Shown: positions 1 through 6,117 of the stretch, piece after piece
Layout of the letters: the number at the start of each line of letters is the position of its first letter
Numbering within the stretch: position 1 is the first letter of the stretch
NCBI GenBank assembly: GCA_002347925.1
Contig: DDYL01000180.1
Span: 2,353-9,973 of the forward strand
Direction: 5' to 3'
From: Chloroflexi bacterium UBA2235
GTDB taxonomy: Bacteria > Chloroflexota > UBA11872 > UBA12225
Length of the DNA stretch: 7,621 nt
Translations under genes and position numbers: made by a program
Notes under the pieces: model-generated
What the model saw: the letters and a program-made list of their open reading frames with translations, nothing else
Database searches by the model: none
Told to the model about the DNA's origin: nothing

Positions 1-564
1 CTGGCGTAAGGCGGTTCGGACTGCGGCACGGTCGGCGGCAGACCGGTTCTGGTTCAGCTTGAACTTTCCCTCCAGACGTCGGATCGGCATGACGAACCCA
101 ACGATGGCCTCGATCATCTTGTCACCGACATTCTGCGGGATGTCCGCCAGGGACCACGGGTTTGGCATGCCGGACTCGTACTGGTGAACCAGGGTGTCGA
201 GGATTGAACGCATGCGGGCGGGATCCTCGATGCGTTCCGGGCGTCCATGCGCCTCGACGGCGGTGTAGTTCCACGTGGGCACGGCGATTGGTGCCTCGTA
301 CCACCGCGGTGAGATGTAGGCGTGCGGTCCCTGGAAGAGACAGATCGAATCGTGGGTGCCATCAAAAGTGGCGGCGTGCGGGTTGGCGCGGGCGATGTGG
401 CCAATCAGGGTGCCGTGTTCCCCTTCGTCAATCAGGGTGAATGGCATCAAGGTCACGAATGGCGCACCGTCGATGACCGAGACCAGGGTTCCGAATCCGT
501 TCGCGCGCATGAAGGCATGCAGGCGTTCACGATCATTCTCGGCAAAGTGCGGTGGAATGTACAT
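1..564 (-). CDS. PaiB-like FMN-binding protein (3' end outside window)
   Basis: The minus strand from base 564 is open to the window edge (188 codons). The protein begins MYIPPHF, the characteristic opening of the PaiB / FMN-binding negative transcriptional regulator family, a split-barrel flavin-binding fold. Further family-like blocks are TLMPFTL (about 38-44), GHIARANPH (55-63), FQGPHAYISPRWY (77-89), VPTWNY (95-100) and KLNQNRS (169-175). Family members are about 205 residues, so only about 15-25 C-terminal residues should be missing. A modest ribosome site, GGAG, lies 11 bases before the ATG. Bacillus PaiB is known as a repressor of sporulation and protease genes, but most homologues are uncharacterised, so a flavin-binding role is safer than a regulatory one. 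The gene is divergent from the oxidoreductase at 724, with a 159-base shared upstream region. The family call is firm; the cellular role is not known. Confidence 0.9.
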   Translation of the reverse strand, partial: MYIPPHFAENDRERLHAFMRANGFGTLVSVIDGAPFVTLMPFTLIDEGEHGTLIGHIARANPHAATFDGTHDSICLFQGPHAYISPRWYEAPIAVPTWNYTAVEAHGRPERIEDPARMRSILDTLVHQYESGMPNPWSLADIPQNVGDKMIEAIVGFVMPIRRLEGKFKLNQNRSAADRAAVRTALRQ

Positions 565-723
565 CGGCGTGTGGTCTCCGGGAAGCAGGGTGCTGTTTTC
601 GATGACCAGTCTAGATCAACGGCCGGTCTGACGGGTGCGGGCTATGATGGCACGTGCATCCCGACCCCACCCATCAAGGCAGATTGACAGTTCCACACAG
701 ACTGGCGTGCGAGGAGGACGAAC
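565..723. promoter_or_regulatory. Divergent intergenic region with possible promoter
   Basis: This 159-base gap separates two divergent genes and so must contain both of their promoters. On the plus strand TATGAT at 643-648 is a good -10 candidate, but no -35 match stands at the expected spacing. It would give a leader of about 70 bases for the oxidoreductase. A perfect TTGACA lies at 684-689, but the bases 17 further on (GTGCGA) do not resemble a -10 box. No convincing promoter was found for the minus-strand gene. CCAGTCT (606-612) and AGACTGG (699-705) form a weak, widely spaced inverted repeat that may be chance. Confidence 0.35.
712..717 (+). promoter_or_regulatory. Strong ribosome binding site of the oxidoreductase
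   Basis: AGGAGG lies six bases before the ATG at 724. It fixes the start of the oxidoreductase and contrasts with the next gene (2007), which has no such site. Confidence 0.85.
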
Positions 724-1929
724 ATGCAGGCGCACCGGATCACGATGCTTGGCACCGGCCTGATTGGTGAGTTCTACACGATGACCCTGCATGGGCAACG
801 CAACCGTGACGCCGTCTCGGTGGTGTATTCGCGGTCCGCAGAACGCGGTGAGGCGTTCGCAAGCCGGTGGTCGATCCCGCACCACACTACCAGTCTGGCG
901 GAGGCGATCACGCATCCGGAGACCGACGTGGTGGTGGTTGCCCTGCCGAACCACCTGCACGAGGAGGCCATCGCAATGGTCGCGGCGGCCGGCAAGGCGG
1001 TGCTGTGCACCAAGCCCCTCGGAAGGAATTCCGAGGAGGCCCGTCGCATCCTGGCCACCGTCGAGAAGGCGGGGGTGTTTGCGGGGTATCTGGAGGACCT
1101 CTGCTACACCCCGAAGACCCTCAAGGCGGTCAAGTCGGTCCAGGGCGGCGCAATCGGCGATGTCCTGTGGGTGCGTAGTCGCGAGACGCATCCCGGCCCG
1201 CACAGTGCGTGGTTCTGGGATGACACCCAGGCGGGCGGGGGCGCGATCATCGATCTCGGGTGCCACTGCATCGAGATCATCCGAAACTTCGTCGGCAAGA
1301 ACAACCGTCCGGTCGAGGTGATGTGCTGGAAGGACACCCTCGTCCACCCCATCAATGCCGAGGACAATGCCATTGCGATGATCCGGTTCGAGTCTGGTGC
1401 GGTCGGACAGTTCGAGGTGTCGTGGACCTTCCGCGGTGGCATGGACCTGCGTGACGAGGTGGCCGGGACGCACGGCACGATCTGGATGAACCACTTCCTG
1501 CGCACCGGTTTCGAGATGTTCACTGCTTCGGAGGGGAACGCGTACATCGCCGAGAAAGCCGAAACGTCGAGTGGGTGGCTCTTCCCGGTTGGTGATGAGG
1601 TGGCCGAACTCGGGTACATCGACATGTTCACGGACATGTTCAATGCGATGGAGTCCGGGCGCGCGCCGATGGAGACGTTCTACGACGGCTATGTGGTGAA
1701 CGCGGTGATGGACGCCTGCTACCGGTCGGCGGCGACGCACGCGTGGGCACCGGTCGAGATGGAGTGGCGGAACGGGCACACGCCGCGGATTTCCGGCAAG
1801 CCGGCGATGTTCGAGGGCCAGGTGATCATCAAGCAGGAGACACTGCCAGATGGCCGGGTGAAGCTGATCCTGAAGGATCCGGCGACGCAGGCGTTCTCTG
1901 ACCGGATCGTGGCGACGCTTGGGGCGTGA
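724..1929 (+). CDS. Gfo/Idh/MocA-family NAD(P)-dependent oxidoreductase
   Basis: The 401-residue product is a typical-length member of the Gfo/Idh/MocA family, cytosolic enzymes that oxidise or reduce sugars, inositols and related polyols. The N-terminal Rossmann fold begins at once, with the dinucleotide loop GTGLIG at residues 10-15. LPNHLH (74-79) and the TKP motif (96-98, in place of the more usual EKP, with the expected catalytic lysine K97) follow. The C-terminal substrate domain opens with GGGAIIDLGCHCIE (171-184), giving the family's D177/H181 active-site pair. All key residues are present, so the enzyme looks functional. A Pro/Asp-containing C-terminal extension after about residue 350 lies outside the core fold. 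The substrate cannot be read from the sequence. It precedes the acyl-CoA synthetase by 77 bases; shared transcription is possible but a hairpin and a possible new promoter lie between. Confidence 0.93.
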   Translation: MQAHRITMLGTGLIGEFYTMTLHGQRNRDAVSVVYSRSAERGEAFASRWSIPHHTTSLAEAITHPETDVVVVALPNHLHEEAIAMVAAAGKAVLCTKPLGRNSEEARRILATVEKAGVFAGYLEDLCYTPKTLKAVKSVQGGAIGDVLWVRSRETHPGPHSAWFWDDTQAGGGAIIDLGCHCIEIIRNFVGKNNRPVEVMCWKDTLVHPINAEDNAIAMIRFESGAVGQFEVSWTFRGGMDLRDEVAGTHGTIWMNHFLRTGFEMFTASEGNAYIAEKAETSSGWLFPVGDEVAELGYIDMFTDMFNAMESGRAPMETFYDGYVVNAVMDACYRSAATHAWAPVEMEWRNGHTPRISGKPAMFEGQVIIKQETLPDGRVKLILKDPATQAFSDRIVATLGA

Positions 1930-1940
1930 GGAGGGATCAC

Positions 1941-1981
1941 CACCCCCGGCCCCTCCCCCCTTAGCGACGGCCGAGGGGGTG
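1941..1981 (+). terminator. GC-rich hairpin between oxidoreductase and synthetase
   Basis: CACCCCC (1941-1947) pairs perfectly with GGGGGTG (1975-1981), and GGCC (1948-1951) pairs with GGCC (1969-1972) across a two-base bulge, leaving a 17-base loop. A competing pairing of CCCCTC (1950-1955) with GAGGGG (1973-1978) is also possible. No run of T follows, so it is not a standard intrinsic terminator. It may dampen read-through, protect the upstream 3' end, or be a copy of a dispersed intergenic repeat. Confidence 0.4.
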
Positions 1982-1995
1982 CCGCTGCTTCCGGG

Positions 1996-2001
1996 TATAA
2001 C
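1996..2001 (+). promoter_or_regulatory. -10-like box suggesting a leaderless synthetase mRNA
   Basis: TATAAC differs at one base from the TATAAT consensus and ends five bases before the ATG at 2007. Transcription from it would be expected to begin at or next to that ATG. There is no GGAGG-like site upstream of the start, which fits leaderless translation. No -35 match is seen 16-18 bases upstream (GAGGGG at 1973-1978). Leaderless initiation here is an inference from this spacing. Confidence 0.45.
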
Positions 2002-2006
2002 GGCGC

Positions 2007-3566
2007 ATGACCGTCATGACAGATGTTCCCGCTTCGATCCTGCATGCCTTCCTTGCGTCGTGTGAACGCGATCCGACGCATCCGTGCATCCTGTTCGAGG
2101 GGCGCACGCTGACCTATTCGGATGTCCGCGATCTCGTGTTGCGGTGGGCGTCGTCGCTGCGCGGCTGGGGTGTCGGACCGGGTGACCGCGTGGCACTCTT
2201 CCTTGAGAATAGTCCGTCATTCATCGGGGCCTATCTGGGAACCCACCTGGCCGGGGCGACGGTTGTCCTCGTCAATACCCAGTATCGCCAGGTGGAACTG
2301 CGTCACCTCCTCGGTGATTCGGGGGCGCGGACGTGCGTGACCGATTCGGCCCGGGTCGCCGATGTGCTCAGGGTTGTGGCTGACTTGCCAGACCTTGCCA
2401 CCATCGTGGCGGTCGGGGCAGGTGCACCGGTGGCGGACCGGACGGCCGACCATCCACGGATCGTTGCGGGTGATGACCTGGCTGTCTCGGGGAGTTGGGA
2501 CGGCATCATGCCTGATCCCGACGGCATCGCGGTGATCGGGTACACATCGGGTACGACTGGCCGGTCGAAGGGGGCGATGCTGCGCCACCGGAACCTCGCG
2601 GCGAATGCCGTCGCGGTCACGACGGCGTGGCACTGGTCGGGGTCCGACCGCCTGCTCCTGATGCTTCCACTCTTCCACGTGCACGGCCTGTGCGTCGGGA
2701 TGCATGGCACGTTCGTGACTGGCGGGACGGTCGACCTGCGAAGGAAGTTCGAGGCATCCGAGGCGCTTGATGTCCTGACGAGAGGCGAGACCACGATGTT
2801 CTTCGGGGTGCCCACGATGTACACGCGACTGATTGCCGAGGCATCCGGGCGGTCGCACCGGCCACCACCGATCCGGCTCTACGTGTCAGGGTCGGCCCCG
2901 TTGAGTGCGCAGACGTTTGCCGAGTTCGAGGCCGGGTTTGGACAGGCCATCCTTGAGCGATATGGCATGACCGAGACGATCATGAACCTGACCAACCCGT
3001 TCGACGGCGAACGTCGCGCCGGGACGGTTGGTGGGCCCTTTCCCGGTCAGGAGGCGCGGATCGTCGACGTGCGGTCGCGTGTGCCAGTCATGCCGGAGGT
3101 CGACGGCGAGATCCAGGTTCGGGGGCCGCACGTCTTCGCGGGGTACTGGAACCGGCCTGATGCGACCGAAGAGGCGTTCGATGCTGACGGGTGGTTCAAC
3201 ACCGGGGATCTCGGGCGGGCGAGTGCCGACGGCTACGTGACGATCACCGGGCGCGCCAAGGAACTGATCATCAGCGGCGGATACAACATCTATCCACGTG
3301 AAGTTGAAGAGATCCTGGAGGGACACCCCGCCGTCCTCGAGGCGGCCGTGGTTGGGATGCCCGACGCGGATTTCGGCGAACAAGTGGTTGCGGCCGTCGT
3401 GCGTCGCCCGGGTGTGCCGGATGTTTCGCCAGATGCGCTGATCGAGTTCTGCCGGGATCAGGTCGCAAGTTACAAGAAGCCACGACGGATCGTGTTCGTC
3501 GATGCCTTGCCCCGCAACGCCATGGGCAAGGTGGTAAAGGGTGACGTGAAGGTCCTGGTGGCGTGA
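2007..3566 (+). CDS. Malonyl-CoA synthetase-like (MatB/ACSF3-type) acyl-CoA synthetase
   Basis: The 519-residue protein is a complete ANL-superfamily adenylating enzyme: it would activate a carboxylic acid with ATP and transfer it to CoA in the cytosol. Visible motifs are the P-loop YTSGTTGRSKG (179-189), LPLFHVHGL (220-228), GVPTMYTR (267-274), SGSAPL (294-299), ERYGMTET (317-324), GWFNTGD (395-401), the hinge GRAKELIISGGYNIYP (415-430) and LPRNAMGK (501-508) with the catalytic lysine K508. The stretch after GMTET (MNLTNPFDGERRAGTVG, 326-342) and the FHVHG and VPTMYTR blocks resemble malonyl-CoA synthetases rather than long-chain or acetyl-CoA synthetases. R274 may be the arginine that contacts the substrate's second carboxylate in MatB; this is from memory. 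Malonate or methylmalonate is the best substrate guess. The next in-frame ATG (2016) is also possible; 2007 is favoured by the -10 box spacing. Confidence 0.9.
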   Translation: MTVMTDVPASILHAFLASCERDPTHPCILFEGRTLTYSDVRDLVLRWASSLRGWGVGPGDRVALFLENSPSFIGAYLGTHLAGATVVLVNTQYRQVELRHLLGDSGARTCVTDSARVADVLRVVADLPDLATIVAVGAGAPVADRTADHPRIVAGDDLAVSGSWDGIMPDPDGIAVIGYTSGTTGRSKGAMLRHRNLAANAVAVTTAWHWSGSDRLLLMLPLFHVHGLCVGMHGTFVTGGTVDLRRKFEASEALDVLTRGETTMFFGVPTMYTRLIAEASGRSHRPPPIRLYVSGSAPLSAQTFAEFEAGFGQAILERYGMTETIMNLTNPFDGERRAGTVGGPFPGQEARIVDVRSRVPVMPEVDGEIQVRGPHVFAGYWNRPDATEEAFDADGWFNTGDLGRASADGYVTITGRAKELIISGGYNIYPREVEEILEGHPAVLEAAVVGMPDADFGEQVVAAVVRRPGVPDVSPDALIEFCRDQVASYKKPRRIVFVDALPRNAMGKVVKGDVKVLVA

Positions 3567-3617
3567 GGCGTTGACTGGGGCGCGAGGTGGCGCCACGGCT
3601 GAGTGAGGGGGTCTACG

Positions 3618-3863
3618 ATGACGACAACGTTGGGCCGGGTGCCACCGACACTTCAGGTCGTGGGGTGAGACCGTGACCGCATCCTGGAAGTCGCCGCCCG
3701 TCATGGGGCCACTAGCGTCGGCGTGTTCGGGTCGGTAGCTCGAGGCGTCGCCATCCTCTCCGGGCATGTCCGGGAAAGTGTGCTGAAGGTCCCGGGTCAT
3801 GTCGGCGAGGGATCGGCAAAGGAAGCGATTTTCGGCCGTGGCATGTTCAGGAAGCAGTCCTGA
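3618..3863 (+). pseudogene. Decayed MNT nucleotidyltransferase (antitoxin-like) gene
   Basis: An ATG at 3618, preceded by a GAGGGGG ribosome-site-like run, opens a frame that begins MTTTLGRVPP and hits TGA at 3666-3668. The same frame continues with ILEVAARHGATSVGVFGSVARG-type sequence: ILEVAARHGA at 3681-3710 and VGVFGSVARG at 3717-3746. This is the conserved N-terminal block of minimal nucleotidyltransferases (MNT/MntA family). The family then has E-A-x-x-x-S-D-x-D-x-L, but here the frame reads unrelated residues to a TGA at 3861. A one-base-shifted frame gives EASPSS (3742-3759), consistent with loss of one GAGGC unit from a tandem pair. The two catalytic aspartates and about 40 residues are gone. 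An early stop, a shift and a lost active site make this a pseudogene. The family call rests on a short but very characteristic motif. Confidence 0.7.
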
Positions 3864-3919
3864 GGGCCTTGGGATCCATGGTGAGGCGACTTGGCAAGCT
3901 GTCTCCCGAAGTCACGGCT
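3799..3919 (+). pseudogene. Decayed HepT-like (HEPN/DUF86) toxin gene
   Basis: Directly after the MNT remnant, an ATG at 3799 opens with MSARDRQR, a typical HepT N-terminus. After a frame change, VQEAVLRAL (3845-3871) and KLSPEVTA (3896-3919) appear in the order expected for HEPN/DUF86 proteins, whose consensus has Q-D-A-V-x-R-x-L, then I-G-E-A, then L-S-x-E. Only 15 codons separate the start from VQEAV where about 40 are normal, so roughly 75 bases are lost besides the frameshift. The remnant ends at the 3' end of the transporter gene on the other strand, before the R-x4-6-H ribonuclease motif. It therefore cannot encode an active toxin. Each block alone would be weak; their order, strand and position next to an MNT remnant make the call reasonable. 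Confidence 0.5.
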
Positions 3920-5180
3920 TGGCGACTGCCGGGGAGAACTGCGGGGGCGTGCGCAGGTATATCGATGCCATCGCCAAGGGGATGAGCGCGAGGGCGCCGG
4001 CCACGAGCGTGATACCAAGGTAGCCGATGGCGCCAAACATCACCCCACTTCCAAGGCTGATCGCTGATGACGCGAGGCCCACGATGAGGTCGTTCGTGCC
4101 CTGCGTGCGTGACCGTTCTGCCGGGGACAGCTGGTCGGAAAGCAGGGTCGAACCGCCAACAAAGCAGAAGTTCCATCCCACGCCAAGCAGGAAGAGGGCG
4201 ACGGCGAGAGGGACGACGTCTGGCGAAAGTGGCGCGGTGATGCAGGCAAGGACGAGGGTGACGGCGCCGAACAGGATCATCCGACCCCGGCCCCACGTGT
4301 CAAGTAGTCGTCCGGAGATGATCGACGGTGCAAACATCCCGAATGTATGTCCTGAAATGACGGTGTAGATATCGCTGCGATTATGATGGTGATCTTCCAT
4401 GTGGAGCGACGTGATGACCATCACGGCGACCATCACGACCTGTCCGAGGACCATCGAGGCCATTGCGGTCATCGCCGCTGGCTGTCGCAGGATCTCAAGG
4501 ATCGGGCGCGACTGCCCACCGGTGCGTGACGGTGGCGGATAGAGGGCCGCCACTTCACGTCCGACATCGCGTGGATCGGGACGCAAGCCCACGAGGACGA
4601 GAACCGATGCGATCATGAACAGGCTGAGGGTCGTCAGGTACGCGCCGGCGAGTTCATCCATCCCGATGCTGACGGCGAAATCGCTGACCGGGACGGCAAG
4701 CAAGCGTGACAGGATGGTGCCGATGACGCCACCGAGGACGACGTAGGAGATTGCGCGTCCGCGTCTGTCGGGTGGGTTCACTTCGGCGGCGGCGAAGCGA
4801 CCGAGTTGGACTGCGGAGTTGGTCGTGCCCATGAGCATCAGGCCGGCGGTTGCCAACGCGAACGACTGGGCCTGGATGGCGGCGATCACCATCACGTTCC
4901 CGATGATGCCGGCGATGAGGCCGAGAGCGATCCCGTTGCGCCGACCGATGCGGTCCATCAGGTGGCCCCACATCAAGGCAGCAAGTGCCCCGGTAAGGAG
5001 ATAGGCGGCGGTTGGCACCGTGGCCAGGGACCGGTCGGCGGAGAGTTTCGCACCCAGGATGGGGTTGATCGCGGCGGCGGCGATGAAGCCGGCAGACGCG
5101 AGGCTCTGGGTTGCGAACAGCACGAAGGTGATCTTGCGTGCGACCTTGGTCAAGTCAGTCACGGTGGTGGTTCCAGTCAT
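3912..5180 (-). CDS. MFS transporter
   Basis: The 422-residue protein has about twelve hydrophobic segments in two groups of six (near 17-42, 50-72, 83-103, 106-128, 143-166, 178-200; then 233-258, 270-292, 300-320, 321-346, 361-387, 387-408), separated by a charged, proline-rich cytoplasmic loop (200-232). Between helices 2 and 3 it carries the major facilitator motif A, GHLMDRIGRRNG (72-83), with a related copy SGRLLDTWGRGR (289-300) in the second half. It should be an inner-membrane proton-driven carrier. The substrate is unknown; drug or metabolite export is plausible. An MEDHHHNRSD segment (261-270) before helix 8 is histidine-rich, with more of the motif (GHTFGMFAPS) following, as in a group of unassigned bacterial MFS proteins. 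No good ribosome site precedes the ATG, but it is the natural start since helix 1 begins near residue 17. It converges on the synthetase gene. Confidence 0.9.
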   Translation of the reverse strand: MTGTTTVTDLTKVARKITFVLFATQSLASAGFIAAAAINPILGAKLSADRSLATVPTAAYLLTGALAALMWGHLMDRIGRRNGIALGLIAGIIGNVMVIAAIQAQSFALATAGLMLMGTTNSAVQLGRFAAAEVNPPDRRGRAISYVVLGGVIGTILSRLLAVPVSDFAVSIGMDELAGAYLTTLSLFMIASVLVLVGLRPDPRDVGREVAALYPPPSRTGGQSRPILEILRQPAAMTAMASMVLGQVVMVAVMVITSLHMEDHHHNRSDIYTVISGHTFGMFAPSIISGRLLDTWGRGRMILFGAVTLVLACITAPLSPDVVPLAVALFLLGVGWNFCFVGGSTLLSDQLSPAERSRTQGTNDLIVGLASSAISLGSGVMFGAIGYLGITLVAGALALIPLAMASIYLRTPPQFSPAVAKP

Positions 5181-5407
5181 ACCCCGAATGTTGATCCCTA
5201 CCGTACCGCACCGCTAGGTGCAGAGTGGGTCAGAGAACCAAAAGTGTGGCGCGGGGACCCGAAGCCGGTGCTGTCCCGACCAGTGGCCCGAGGCCATCGC
5301 CTCCCCATGATGATCTGGACGGTTTTGGGCCGGCGCCCGGGCCATCGTCACTGGAGTGGGGAGGCGGGTTCGAGGAAGGGTGATGCGAGTCGTTTTTCGT
5401 GGGCGGG
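5181..5407. other. Gap between transporter and DUF1330 genes
   Basis: No gene was recognised in these 227 bases in any frame. The gap should hold the promoter of the minus-strand transporter, but no convincing -10/-35 pair was found. CGCCTCCCCA (5298-5307) and TGGGGAGGCG (5357-5366) form a perfect ten-base inverted repeat around a 49-base, very GC-rich loop; GGCCATCG occurs at 5292-5299 and again at 5340-5347. A five-T run (5393-5397) follows some 27 bases downstream on the plus strand, too far away for a classic terminator. Confidence 0.5.
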
Positions 5408-5689
5408 TTACTCCCCGCCGACGATGAAGATGCTATCCATGCCCGCGTCGCGGTTCGGGATGATCGCCTGATACTCCGCCGAGGCGTACCACCGTTTGGC
5501 GGAGGCACGGTCCGGGAACTCGATGATGACCAAGGACGCACGATCAAGCGCGCCGGACAGGACCTCGGACGGCCCGCGGGAGATCATCTTGCCTCCGTGC
5601 GCGGCGACCAAGGGGCCGGCTGCCTGGCCGTACGCCTTCCAGAGTTCCTCGTCTTTCAGGTTGAAGTGCACCACCACGTGAGCCGACAT
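5408..5689 (-). CDS. DUF1330-domain protein
   Basis: The 93-residue product matches the length and layout of DUF1330, a small dimeric alpha-beta barrel (ferredoxin-like) domain of unknown function. Family-like features are a first strand HVVVHF, then D-E-E-L-W-K-A-Y (13-20), HGGKMISRG (31-39), the LVIIEFPD strand (53-60), and the RWYASAEYQAI block (66-76). The start at 5689 is chosen because AAGGGA lies seven bases upstream and the fold begins immediately. The frame is open further upstream to 5890, but that extension is low-complexity and not family-like. The next gene upstream on the same strand ends more than 400 bases away, so it is probably transcribed alone. Its job is unknown; related ABM-fold proteins include mono-oxygenases and stress proteins. 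Confidence 0.88.
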   Translation of the reverse strand: MSAHVVVHFNLKDEELWKAYGQAAGPLVAAHGGKMISRGPSEVLSGALDRASLVIIEFPDRASAKRWYASAEYQAIIPNRDAGMDSIFIVGGE

Positions 5690-5715
5690 TCGCGTTTCCC
5701 TTCGTGCGATGTGCA

Positions 5716-5746
5716 CCCCAAAGACTAGGGCATCAGGGTCTTGGGG
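5716..5746 (-). repeat. Hairpin in the leader of the DUF1330 gene
   Basis: CCCCAAAGAC (5716-5725) and GTCTTGGGG (5738-5746) are complementary apart from one bulged A. The loop is 12 bases. The element ends 26 bases before the DUF1330 start codon, so it would lie in the mRNA leader or overlap the promoter. No known riboswitch was recognised. Confidence 0.4.
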
Positions 5747-5780
5747 CGGGTCAGAGTGGCAGTGTCCTCGGGGCCCTTTG

Positions 5781-5806
5781 GTGCGCGGGCATCCCTGCCC
5801 GCACAC
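5781..5806. repeat. Strong GC-rich hairpin
   Basis: GTGCGCGGGCA (5781-5791) pairs with TGCCCGCACAC (5796-5806) over eleven positions with one mismatch around a four-base TCCC loop. There is no T run on either side, so it is not a standard terminator. Its tight form and intergenic setting fit a REP-like dispersed repeat; only one copy is present in this window. Confidence 0.5.
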
Positions 5807-6017
5807 CAGGTTGGAACCCACGCCCCCGGAAACTCCCTCCGTGCGAACGCCTGGTCTCTCGTTCCGCATCCGGGTTGGGAGGAGGCGCAAGGCTGACTGG
5901 ATTTCGAAGGGCTTTCCGGTACCCCGATACCATCACCCTTCCATCCGCGCACTTCACTACCGCCCTGCCCCGTAGTCCCCGGCGGGCGAGGGCGCCGGCG
6001 CTCCCAGGGATCGCCCC

Positions 6018-6053
6018 CTCCCGCTGCGCGAACATCTGGGAGATGTAGCGGCC
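6018..6053 (-). pseudogene. Diverged second copy of the uvrA 3' end
   Basis: On the minus strand these bases read GRYISQMFAQRE, against GHYLSRMFARE at the very end of uvrA. Against 6496-6528 there are 29 identities in 33 aligned bases plus one in-frame three-base insertion (6024-6026). The differences are codon-like: I for L, Q for R, one silent. The copy has lost the uvrA stop codon and the similarity fades above 6053. It lies in the same orientation as the uvrA end, with the VOC gene between them. It is either the remnant of a second uvrA-like gene or a repeat made when the VOC segment arrived. Confidence 0.55.
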
Positions 6054-6117
6054 CGCGGCCCATAACCCGTGCTGCGACGCACAGGCACTGTCATCTGGGA
6101 AGGTTCACGCGGGTGGG

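Larger units (their letters stand above)
5690..6117. other. 428-base gap without an intact gene
   Basis: No protein or tRNA gene was recognised in this stretch on either strand; the open frames in it are short and of low-complexity composition. It holds the leader hairpin near 5716, the hairpin at 5781-5806, the ten-base palindrome GCGCCGGCGC (5992-6001), and the uvrA-tail copy at 6018-6053. The promoter of the DUF1330 gene must lie near its right-hand neighbour at 5690-5760, but none stands out. Confidence 0.6.

Noticed and set aside
606..705. CCAGTCT / AGACTGG inverted repeat as an operator for the PaiB-like protein
   Set aside because: Only seven bases with 86 between them; easily chance.
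684..712. TTGACA at 684-689 as the -35 box of the oxidoreductase promoter
   Set aside because: No -10-like sequence lies 16-18 bases downstream, and a start there would leave the ribosome site almost at the 5' end.
616..1779. Long open frame on the minus strand opposite the oxidoreductase (387 codons)
   Set aside because: It is rich in Arg, His and Pro, has no recognisable family motif and mirrors a clear Gfo/Idh/MocA gene in a GC-rich sequence.
2217..3800. Minus-strand open frames opposite the acyl-CoA synthetase (2217-2858 and 2886-3800)
   Set aside because: Low-complexity composition, no ribosome site, no motif; the opposite strand encodes an intact enzyme with all its catalytic motifs.
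5690..5890. N-terminal extension of the DUF1330 protein to a start at 5890
   Set aside because: The extension is of random composition and includes the hairpin; a good ribosome site stands before the start at 5689, where the family's fold begins.
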